5,287 nt of DNA from an uncultured Collinsella sp. (GTDB lineage: Bacteria > Actinomycetota > Coriobacteriia > Coriobacteriales > Coriobacteriaceae): the NCBI GenBank assembly GCA_902482185.1, contig CABSZR010000114.1, positions 1 through 5,287 on the forward strand, read 5' to 3'. Every line of letters starts with the position of its first letter. Within the stretch, counting starts at the first letter, position 1. Positions 1-4,050 of this stretch are shown piece by piece. The notes under the pieces were generated by a model. That model did no database searches and was not told the origin of the DNA. It was given only the letters and a program-made list of their open reading frames with translations. The position numbers and the translations under genes were made by a program.

Positions 1-238
1 TATCGCGGCCGATGGAGGCATCGTCTAGGTTAAGGCTTTGGCCGGCCCAGTACAGGTCGCCCTCGGCGCCAGACGGAGTTGAGTCGGCTTCGGTTGCGAG
101 TACGTTGCCCGCGGTGTCTGTGCCGGCGAACGACGCCGTGGGCAGTACGGTCAGCGCAAGCGCAATCAGTGCGAATAGGAGGACGATGCGGGCCCGCGCT
201 TTACGGCGCTGGGTCGACGGTGCTAGGTTGCAGGGCAT
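1..238 (-). CDS. Exported protein, N-terminal part (runs off the left edge)
   Basis: The frame opens with ATG at 238 and stays open for 79 codons to the window edge, so only the N-terminus is seen. It has a textbook Sec signal peptide: basic n-region at residues 11-17 (RRKARAR), hydrophobic core at 18-32 (IVLLFALIALALTVL) and a cleavage motif ending ASFA, predicting cleavage after residue 38. The mature start is Ala/Thr/Asp-rich, followed by the stretch DLYWAGQSLNLDDASIGRD at 61-79. That resembles the repeating 'aGq.v.v.gasigrD' pattern of bactofilin-like (polymer-forming) beta-solenoid proteins, but only one turn is visible, so the family is an inference. A Shine-Dalgarno AAGGA at 245-249 lies 6 nt before the ATG, which supports the start. 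It follows the TRIC-family gene in the same direction, 106 nt downstream. A perfect inverted repeat sits just before its ribosome binding site. Confidence 0.75.
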   Translation of the reverse strand, partial: MPCNLAPSTQRRKARARIVLLFALIALALTVLPTASFAGTDTAGNVLATEADSTPSGAEGDLYWAGQSLNLDDASIGRD

Positions 239-250
239 AGTGAATCCTTC

Positions 251-275
251 GTTAGATACTCGACATGTATCTAAC
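251..275. promoter_or_regulatory. Perfect 9-bp inverted repeat, candidate operator or 5'UTR hairpin
   Basis: GTTAGATAC (251-259) and GTATCTAAC (267-275) are exact reverse complements separated by 7 nt. The element ends 12 nt from the start codon of the exported-protein gene on the - strand and abuts its Shine-Dalgarno. It has no T-tract, so it is not a terminator. It could be a dimeric repressor's operator (TetR- or PadR-like spacing is an inference) or an mRNA hairpin masking the ribosome binding site. No clear -35/-10 pair could be assigned around it. Confidence 0.6.
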
Positions 276-344
276 AGGGTACCCAACGCGCGGGCGCTCT
301 AAAAGAACCTCTCGGTTGCATTTCGAAGGATGGGCCCGCGCCAC

Positions 345-1034
345 CTATTTTTTGCGGTGCAAAAAGCGTGCGATGTCTTCCTCGGTGGGGCTTTTGATGT
401 CAAAGCGCAGCGAGAGCCAGCGCAGACCCATGGTCACGACAACGCATACGATCAGCGCGGCGACATTGCTCATGATGCCGCTCATAACGAGACACACGTA
501 GCTTGTCGATCCGGCGATGGCGGCGATGGCATAAAAGTTAGTACGTTGGAAAATGCCCGGAACCACGCCCATAAAGCCGTCGCGCAACATGCCGCCGCCC
601 ACCGCGGTGAAAAAGCCCATCATGATGCACACCGCCGGCGCAAAGCCGTAGACCAGCGCCTTGTCTGCTCCAGTGGCGGCGTAGATGCCGACCGAGATGA
701 TGTCGAGCAGGGGAATGAGTTTTTCGGGCTTGTCGACGATAGCCGGGAAGATATAGATGATGGCTGCCGTGGCAATGGAAAGCGGGAGCGCCATCGGCTG
801 GTTGAGGATGTAAACGTTGCCCACCTGCAGCGTCATATCGCGCAAAAGACCGCCGCCCAGACCGCAGACCACCGCGAGCGCGACCGCGCCCACCAGGTCG
901 AGTTTGTGCTCGCGTGCGACCAACACGCCCGAGATCGATGCCGCGACGACGGCGAACATCTCGAGCCAAAACGGGATGGCAACCATGGCATCCGAGGCGT
1001 GTGCGGTAACGATCATAGCGGCGGCAACGGGCAA
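345..1034 (-). CDS. TRIC/UPF0126 family membrane protein (trimeric intracellular cation channel-like)
   Basis: The 229-residue protein is almost wholly hydrophobic with about seven membrane segments. It shows the family's internal duplication: GLGGGLLRD at residues 58-66 and AVGGGMLRD at 144-152, the paired glycine-rich plus Arg-Asp motifs of prokaryotic TRIC proteins (PF03458). Known prokaryotic members form trimeric cation (K+) channels in the cytoplasmic membrane; the physiological role here is unknown. The length is normal for the family. The C-terminus is a short charged cytoplasmic tail ending HRKK. The start is taken as TTG at 1034 because an AAGGA-type Shine-Dalgarno (1042-1047) lies 7 nt upstream; the next in-frame ATG (residue 7, 1016) has no such site. 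The gene stands alone or may be transcribed with the exported-protein gene downstream. A TACTAT box at 1076-1081 could be its -10, but no convincing -35 was found. Confidence 0.9.
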   Translation of the reverse strand: MPVAAAMIVTAHASDAMVAIPFWLEMFAVVAASISGVLVAREHKLDLVGAVALAVVCGLGGGLLRDMTLQVGNVYILNQPMALPLSIATAAIIYIFPAIVDKPEKLIPLLDIISVGIYAATGADKALVYGFAPAVCIMMGFFTAVGGGMLRDGFMGVVPGIFQRTNFYAIAAIAGSTSYVCLVMSGIMSNVAALIVCVVVTMGLRWLSLRFDIKSPTEEDIARFLHRKK

Positions 1035-1041
1035 GATGGGG

Positions 1042-1047
1042 TCCTTT
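1042..1047 (-). promoter_or_regulatory. Ribosome binding site that fixes the TTG start of the TRIC-like gene
   Basis: Read on the - strand this is AAAGGA, 7 nt before the TTG at 1034. It favours the TTG over the ATG at 1016 as the initiation codon. Confidence 0.65.
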
Positions 1048-1212
1048 GAGTTACGGGTTTAGACAATGCCCGTACATAGTACATGTTTGGCGCCGATTGC
1101 GACCCTATTGCTCGGCAAACGGTCGGGACTGGGTACGGTCATAGGTTCCATGTTTGGGGATCCGGGTTGATGCTGAACGCGATGGGGGCGTGGTCGAATA
1201 GGAGGGATGTCC

Positions 1213-1237
1213 AAATTTTGAGCTCCGCTCAAAATTT
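1213..1237. repeat. Perfect 11-bp hairpin
   Basis: AAATTTTGAGC (1213-1223) and GCTCAAAATTT (1227-1237) are exact reverse complements around a TCC loop. No gene on either strand ends directly at it, so a terminator role is not obvious. It is the first of three adjacent perfect hairpins. Confidence 0.75.
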
Positions 1238-1240
1238 ATC

Positions 1241-1260
1241 CGGTCGGCTTGCGCCGACCG
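1241..1260. repeat. Perfect 8-bp GC-rich hairpin
   Basis: CGGTCGGC (1241-1248), loop TTGC, then GCCGACCG (1253-1260). It sits 3 nt after the preceding hairpin and has no T-tract on either side. Confidence 0.75.
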
Positions 1261-1270
1261 CGCTGCGCTA

Positions 1271-1297
1271 AAAACGCGCCACGGGCGCGTTTTCTTT
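1271..1297. terminator. Perfect 10-bp hairpin, bidirectional terminator-like
   Basis: AAAACGCGCC (1271-1280), loop ACG, then GGCGCGTTTT (1284-1293), followed on the + strand by CTTT. On the - strand the stem also runs into a T-run (TTTTTA). Structurally it is a rho-independent terminator usable in both directions. On the - strand it could back up the tRNA terminator; on the + strand no upstream gene is visible. Confidence 0.55.
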
Positions 1298-1312
1298 ACG
1301 CTCCGGGCCCTG

Positions 1313-1339
1313 GCGGGTTCGAATCCCTCCTCCTCCGCC
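1313..1339 (+). pseudogene. 3'-end remnant of a serine tRNA gene, inverted relative to the intact gene
   Basis: This + strand stretch matches the T-arm, acceptor 3' strand, G73 and CC of the intact tRNA-Ser(CGA) (complement of 1405-1431) at 26 of 27 positions, with 25 consecutive identities from 1315. The single difference (C1314, where the intact gene has A) breaks a T-stem pair. There is no D-arm, anticodon arm or 5' acceptor strand upstream, so it cannot make a tRNA. After GCC it has G where the gene has A of CCA, and similarity stops. It may be left from a duplicated tRNA gene, an integration event at a tRNA, or a dispersed repeat that carries this piece. Confidence 0.75.
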
Positions 1340-1360
1340 GTGTTTGCTTGTTGGGGACTC

Positions 1361-1392
1361 AAAACAAAAAAGCTCCCATTCTCGGGAGCTTT
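1361..1392 (-). terminator. Rho-independent terminator of the tRNA-Ser(CGA) transcript
   Basis: On the - strand AAAGCTCCC and GGGAGCTTT form a perfect 9-bp stem (1369-1377 with 1384-1392, 6-nt loop), followed by TTTTTTGTTTT. It begins 11 nt after the encoded CCA of tRNA-Ser(CGA), in the right place to end that transcript. Confidence 0.85.
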
Positions 1393-1403
1393 CTCAACCA
1401 AAA

Positions 1404-1494
1404 TGGCGGAGGAGGAGGGATTCGAACCCTCGTGACCTTATATAGGCCAAACGGTTTTCGAGACCGCCGCATTCAACCACTCTGCCACCCCTCC
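1404..1494 (-). tRNA. tRNA-Ser(CGA)
   Basis: This is a class II tRNA read on the - strand from G1 at 1494 to an encoded CCA at 1404-1406. The acceptor strands GGAGGGG and CTCCTCC pair with one G-T wobble. The anticodon stem GCGGT/ACCGT encloses the loop CTCGAAA, giving anticodon CGA (1458-1460), which reads the serine codon UCG. The long variable arm (TGGCC/GGTCA) is the serine signature, and the T-arm is GAGGG, TTCGAAT, CCCTC. It lies downstream of tRNA-Ser(GGA) with a terminator-like hairpin between them and no obvious promoter of its own. Confidence 0.96.
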
Positions 1495-1502
1495 GCGTGG
1501 GG

Positions 1503-1533
1503 TAAAAACAAAGCAGGCTCGAAGGCCTGCTTT
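1503..1533 (-). terminator. Hairpin terminator between the two serine tRNA genes
   Basis: AAAGCAGGC (1510-1518) and GCCTGCTTT (1525-1533) form a perfect 9-bp stem with a 6-nt loop. On the - strand it is followed by GTTTTTA. It lies 9 nt after the CCA of tRNA-Ser(GGA) and 8 nt before the first base of tRNA-Ser(CGA), so it would stop or reduce transcription into the second tRNA gene. Confidence 0.75.
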
Positions 1534-1542
1534 GGAATTAAC

Positions 1543-1633
1543 TGGCGGAGAGTCAGGGATTTGAACCCTGGAGACGCTTTTGACGCCTACACGATTTCCA
1601 ATCGTGCTCCTTCGGCCACTCGGACAACTCTCC
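1543..1633 (-). tRNA. tRNA-Ser(GGA)
   Basis: This is a class II tRNA on the - strand from G1 at 1633 to an encoded CCA at 1543-1545. The acceptor strands GGAGAGT and ACTCTCC pair fully. The anticodon stem CACGA/TCGTG encloses TTGGAAA, giving anticodon GGA (1597-1599), which reads UCC and UCU. The variable arm AGGCG/CGTCT is long, as in all serine tRNAs, and the T-arm CAGGG/CCCTG is intact. A good promoter lies 17 nt upstream. Confidence 0.96.
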
Positions 1634-1649
1634 GTTAAATGCGAAAGTC

Positions 1650-1677
1650 AGTATACACGAGGAATCGCAAAGTGCAA
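1650..1677 (-). promoter_or_regulatory. Promoter of the serine tRNA genes
   Basis: On the - strand TTGCAC (1672-1677), a 16-nt spacer and TATACT (1650-1655). The -10 matches consensus at 5 of 6 positions; the -35 shares TTG. The predicted start falls near 1643, about 10 nt before the tRNA-Ser(GGA) gene, leaving a short 5' leader for RNase P to remove. Confidence 0.75.
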
Positions 1678-2037
1678 ACAGAAAAGTTGGCATTTTTTAA
1701 AACGCTTGGCCGCGTTTGGCGTTGCAGCGGGGTTTGAGATGCCAAAAAACGGCTTCCGACCAGCGTAGTTGATCAACTCAATTGTTCAAAAGGGGTATTT
1801 ATAAGCGATTTTGCAATGAATTTAAAAATCTTTGGGTGGTGCTGTGGGCCACTGGTATGCATTTTGCGACCACAACCATGCGCCCGTTGACCTGCGACTT
1901 GGCTCAGCTTGTCCTCACGGCACCGTATCTTGTCCACAGATCCGTCAAGCTTTTGGTCAGCATTTGGTTGGAATGCGCATGAAACGTCGTGCGAGTATGG
2001 GCATATGTGGAGGTCATGAGGTTGTAGCTGCATATTC
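1678..2037. other. Intergenic stretch with no supported gene
   Basis: This lies between the divergent tRNA promoter and the rpsF promoter region. The open frames here (up to about 110 codons on either strand) use non-ATG starts, lack ribosome binding sites and give unrelated-looking peptides, so none is called. Visible structure includes a 10-bp palindrome GTTGATCAAC (1768-1777), an AT-rich patch around 1778-1830, and a possible bulged hairpin at 1906-1951. Confidence 0.6.
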
Positions 2038-2066
2038 TTGCAGCCTAGGAGGTTGAAAGATATTAT
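2038..2066 (+). promoter_or_regulatory. Probable promoter of the rpsF-ssb-rpsR-rplI operon
   Basis: TTGCAG (2038-2043), a 17-nt spacer and TATTAT (2061-2066, 5 of 6 to consensus). The predicted start near 2073 gives a leader of about 65 nt to the rpsF ATG, containing the hairpin at 2083-2111. The -35 overlaps the 3' arm of a short 6-bp hairpin (GCTGCA/TGCAGC, 2027-2044). An upstream promoter is not excluded. Confidence 0.5.
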
Positions 2067-2082
2067 TACCAAGTCTTTTCCT

Positions 2083-2111
2083 GCTTCAGGCGCACCTTCA
2101 CGACCTGAAGC
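2083..2111 (+). promoter_or_regulatory. rpsF leader hairpin, candidate S6:S18 autoregulatory element
   Basis: GCTTCAGG (2083-2090) and CCTGAAGC (2104-2111) form a perfect 8-bp stem with a 13-nt loop, CGCACCTTCACGA. It ends 13 nt before the rpsF Shine-Dalgarno (AGGAGG, 2125-2130) and has no T-tract. In many bacteria the S6:S18 complex represses its own operon by binding a leader hairpin at this place. The position and large conserved-looking loop fit, but I do not see the CCG trinucleotide described for that motif, so the assignment is an inference. Confidence 0.5.
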
Positions 2112-2137
2112 CACATTTGCCCAGAGGAGGTGACAAT

Positions 2138-2431
2138 ATGAAGGCTTATGAACTGCTGTTCTTTGTTGACCCGTCGCTCGACCCCGAGACTCGTCTCGCT
2201 GTTATGAAGCGTATCGATACCACGATCGCTGAGGGCGCTGGCAAGGTCGACTCCGTTGACGAGTGGGGCAAGCGCAAGCTCGCCTACGAGATCAACGACC
2301 TCACCGATGGTGACTACACCCTCATCAACTTCCACGCAGATCCTACCCAGATCGCCGAGCTTGATCGCGTCCTGCGCATCACCGACGCTGTGGTCCGCCA
2401 CATGATCGTCCGTCGCGACGACCAGGAGTAA
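2138..2431 (+). CDS. rpsF: 30S ribosomal protein S6
   Basis: The 97-residue protein binds 16S rRNA in the platform of the small subunit as a partner of S18. The S6 signature runs the whole length: MKAYELLFFVDPSLD at the N-terminus, GKVDSVDEWGKRKLAYEIN in the middle (compare the LEDWGRRQLAY region of E. coli S6), and LRITDAVVRHMIVRRDD at the end. The length is normal; the E. coli C-terminal tail is absent. The ATG at 2138 is chosen over an in-frame TTG at 2117 because AGGAGG (2125-2130) lies just upstream of the ATG and inside the longer frame. It is the first gene of the operon; ssb follows 48 nt downstream. Confidence 0.97.
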   Translation: MKAYELLFFVDPSLDPETRLAVMKRIDTTIAEGAGKVDSVDEWGKRKLAYEINDLTDGDYTLINFHADPTQIAELDRVLRITDAVVRHMIVRRDDQE

Positions 2432-2479
2432 GACTGTCGTTTTGGACTGGGCTTGTGCCCCAAGAGGAAGTAGTGAGTT

Positions 2480-2932
2480 ATGAGCATCAATCGAGTGAAC
2501 ATCACCGGTAACCTCACGCGTGATCCCGAGCTGCGCGCCACCGCTGGCGGAACCCAGGTTCTGTCCTTTGGCGTCGCCGTGAACGATCGTCGCCGCAACC
2601 CGCAGACTGGCGAGTGGGAGGACTATCCCAACTTTGTCGACTGCACCATGTTCGGCACCCGCGCCGAGGCCGTGAGCCGTTTCCTGGCAAAGGGAAACAA
2701 GGTCGCGATCGAGGGCAAGCTGCGCTACAGCTCTTGGGAGCGCGACGGCCAGCGCCGGAGCAAGCTTGAGGTCATCGTCGATGAGATCGAGTTTATGAGC
2801 TCCCGTGGTGGCCAGGGTGGCTACGATCAGGGCGGTTACGCCCCCGCAGCTCCCGCGCCCGCAGCACGTCCTGCCGCACCGGTGGCTACGCCGCCCGCGG
2901 TCGACGTCTACGATGAGGACATCCCGTTTTAA
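2480..2932 (+). CDS. ssb: Single-stranded DNA-binding protein
   Basis: The 150-residue SSB coats single-stranded DNA in replication, repair and recombination. Residues 1-110 form the OB fold, opening MSINRVNITGNLTRDPELR and including NFVDCTMFGTRAEAVSRFLAKG and the GKLRYSSWERDG segment. Residues about 111-140 are a disordered Gly/Ala/Pro-rich linker with GGQGGYDQGGY. The acidic tip DEDIPF is the conserved tail that recruits partner proteins. The length is a little short for the family because of a short linker. The Shine-Dalgarno (AGAGGA, 2463-2468) is somewhat distant from the ATG (11 nt). It lies between rpsF and rpsR, the classic arrangement, so it is co-transcribed with ribosomal proteins. 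Confidence 0.97.
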   Translation: MSINRVNITGNLTRDPELRATAGGTQVLSFGVAVNDRRRNPQTGEWEDYPNFVDCTMFGTRAEAVSRFLAKGNKVAIEGKLRYSSWERDGQRRSKLEVIVDEIEFMSSRGGQGGYDQGGYAPAAPAPAARPAAPVATPPAVDVYDEDIPF

Positions 2933-2959
2933 GGGCTGTTCACCTATTTTTGAGTGAGA

Positions 2960-2985
2960 GGCGGCTTCGGTTCGCCGAAGTTGCC
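2960..2985 (+). promoter_or_regulatory. Intercistronic hairpin between ssb and rpsR
   Basis: GGCGGCTTCGG (2960-2970) and CCGAAGTTGCC (2975-2985) form an 11-bp stem with two G-T pairs around a TTCG loop. No T-tract follows, so it is unlikely to stop transcription. It ends 5 nt before the rpsR Shine-Dalgarno (AAAGG, 2991-2995) and could protect or process the mRNA, or tune rpsR translation. Confidence 0.65.
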
Positions 2986-3004
2986 AAATGAAAGGTATTT
3001 TGAC

Positions 3005-3271
3005 ATGGCTAATGATTTTTCTGCACGTCAGCCGCGTCGTAAGTACTGCCAGTTCTGCAAGGAGAACACTGAGTTCATCGACTATAAGGACACTCAGCTT
3101 CTCCGTAAGTACATGACCGACCGTGGCAAGATCAAGCCCCGTCGCGTCACTGGCGCTTGCACGCAGCATCAGCATGACATCGCCAACGCCATCAAGCGCG
3201 CCCGCGAGATGGCTCTCCTGCCGTACACCGTCCCCGTGGTTTCCTCTCGTGGCAACCGCGACCGCGGCTAA
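3005..3271 (+). CDS. rpsR: 30S ribosomal protein S18, zinc-binding (C+) form
   Basis: The 88-residue protein sits on the small-subunit platform and binds with S6. Family landmarks are [26 protein letters not shown] and the C-terminal [13 protein letters not shown]. Cys residues at YCQFC plus GACTQHQH give the CxxC...CxxH ligand set of the zinc-containing C+ type; the E. coli form lacks it. The ATG at 3005 is preferred over an upstream in-frame GTG at 2954, whose extension would lie across the intercistronic hairpin and does not resemble S18. AAAGG at 2991-2995 lies 9 nt before the ATG. rplI begins 15 nt after the stop. Confidence 0.97.
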   Translation: MANDFSARQPRRKYCQFCKENTEFIDYKDTQLLRKYMTDRGKIKPRRVTGACTQHQHDIANAIKRAREMALLPYTVPVVSSRGNRDRG

Positions 3272-3286
3272 GAAGGGAGACGCATC

Positions 3287-3826
3287 ATGAAGGTTATTCT
3301 TCTCGATGAGATCAAGGGCAAGGGCGGCGAGGGTGACGTCGTAGAGGTCGCTCAGGGTTACGCTGAGAACTTCCTGTTCCCCAAGAAGCTCGCTGTTGCC
3401 GCCACCAAGGGCAACCTCAAGCAGCTTGACGAGCGTCGCAACAACATCGCCAAGCGCGAGGCCGTCCGTCTGGCTACCGCCAACGAGACCAAGGCTGCCT
3501 TCGAGGGCAAGACGGTCACCGTTGACGTCAAGGTCGGCGACGAGGGCATCCTCTTTGGCTCCGTTACCGCCGCTATGATCGCTGACGCCATCAAGGCTCA
3601 GCTCGGTATGGACATCGACCGCAAGCGCGTCGAGCTCGGTAAGCCCATCAAGGTTGCCGGTGCCCACACCGTTGCCATCTCGCTGTACCGCGAGATCAAG
3701 GCCGAGGTTGTCGTTCTCGTCGGCGTTACCGCCGAGGAGCTCGCTGCCGAGGCTGAGGTCGAGGAGGCCGCTGAGGTCGCCGAGGCCGAGACCGCCGAGG
3801 TCGAGACTGAGGCTGCTGCCGAGTAG
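3287..3826 (+). CDS. rplI: 50S ribosomal protein L9 with acidic C-terminal extension
   Basis: L9 binds 23S rRNA near the L1 stalk and helps hold the reading frame. The N-terminal rRNA-binding domain is clear: MKVILLDEIKGKGGEGDVVEVAQGYAENFLFPKKLA, residues 1-36. A connecting helix follows (about 41-75), then the C-terminal domain to about residue 147. The protein is 179 residues, against about 150 for typical L9. Residues 148-179 are an added tail of 13 Glu and 12 Ala in 32 positions with no Lys or Arg. The Shine-Dalgarno is AAGGGAG, before the ATG at 3287. It is the last gene before a strong terminator. Confidence 0.96.
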   Translation: MKVILLDEIKGKGGEGDVVEVAQGYAENFLFPKKLAVAATKGNLKQLDERRNNIAKREAVRLATANETKAAFEGKTVTVDVKVGDEGILFGSVTAAMIADAIKAQLGMDIDRKRVELGKPIKVAGAHTVAISLYREIKAEVVVLVGVTAEELAAEAEVEEAAEVAEAETAEVETEAAAE

Positions 3827-3858
3827 CATTTGCTGCAACGCAACAATCTTGTTCTAAG

Positions 3859-3897
3859 AAGGGCGCTCTGGGAAACCAGGGCGCCCTTTTGTTTTTT
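3859..3897 (+). terminator. Strong rho-independent terminator after rplI
   Basis: AAGGGCGCTCTGG (3859-3871) and CCAGGGCGCCCTT (3876-3888) make a 13-bp stem with a single T-G pair and a GAAA loop, followed by TTGTTTTTT. It ends the rpsF-ssb-rpsR-rplI transcript and separates it from dnaB. Confidence 0.92.
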
Positions 3898-3933
3898 GCG
3901 CTGAGTGAGTGTCATGGTGAACGTTGCGTCGAA

Positions 3934-3949
3934 GTCCTATATACAGGAC
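3934..3949. promoter_or_regulatory. Near-perfect 16-bp dyad upstream of dnaB
   Basis: GTCCT (3934-3938) and AGGAC (3945-3949) flank ATATAC. The centre TATA is itself symmetric, so only one A-C pair breaks the dyad. It lies about 100 nt before dnaB and could be an operator or the -10 region of a promoter (TATATA or TATACA); no good -35 is seen. Confidence 0.35.
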
Positions 3950-4008
3950 CGTTCATCCGTTTGGTTCGGTGATGATTGGCGGCGCGCGGCGCGTTTTGGG
4001 ACCGTGGC

Positions 4009-4017
4009 TGATACTAT
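4009..4017 (+). promoter_or_regulatory. Candidate extended -10 promoter of dnaB
   Basis: TGATACTAT contains TACTAT (4012-4017) with the TGn extension just upstream. No acceptable -35 lies at 16-18 nt, as often with extended -10 promoters. The predicted start near 4024 gives a leader of about 27 nt with GAGGA (4041-4045) placed 5 nt before the dnaB ATG. Confidence 0.4.
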
Positions 4018-4050
4018 GGATGCTCGCAAGCGATATGAATGAGGATGCTC

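Larger units (their letters stand above)
1048..1403. other. Non-coding stretch with hairpins and a tRNA remnant
   Basis: No protein gene is supported here. Open frames on both strands cross hairpins and tRNA-derived sequence, and their translations look like artefacts. Positions 1048-1200 hold the upstream region of the TRIC-like gene. Positions 1213-1293 contain three perfect inverted repeats in a row, 1313-1339 copy the 3' end of a tRNA-Ser on the + strand, and 1361-1392 form the terminator of the serine tRNA transcript. These are entered separately. Confidence 0.7.

Noticed and set aside
1105..1401. A 98-codon open frame on the - strand across the hairpins and tRNA remnant
   Set aside because: Its translation crosses the tRNA terminator, the tRNA 3' fragment and three hairpins, and starts without a ribosome binding site. 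Peptides such as EEEGFEP are typical artefacts of tRNA-Ser sequence.
1930..1938. TTGTCCACA, one mismatch from the DnaA box, in the rpsF upstream region
   Set aside because: It is a single copy with no cluster of further boxes or AT-rich unwinding element, so it does not support an origin of replication.
1832..2056. Open frame of 74 codons upstream of rpsF
   Set aside because: It has a non-ATG start, no ribosome binding site and no recognisable composition; it looks like chance.
2053..2133. A short open frame after AGGAGG (2047-2052), opening with TTG or ATT and ending in TGA at the rpsF Shine-Dalgarno
   Set aside because: The TTG touches the AGGAGG with no spacer and an ATT start is rare. 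The AGGAGG is better explained as lying in the spacer of the predicted rpsF promoter, so it may not be transcribed.
2066..3838. A 590-codon open frame on the - strand antisense to rpsF, ssb, rpsR and rplI
   Set aside because: It is the shadow of highly expressed GC-biased genes. The Leu/Gly/Asp/Val-rich translation mirrors their codons, and it overlaps four certain genes.
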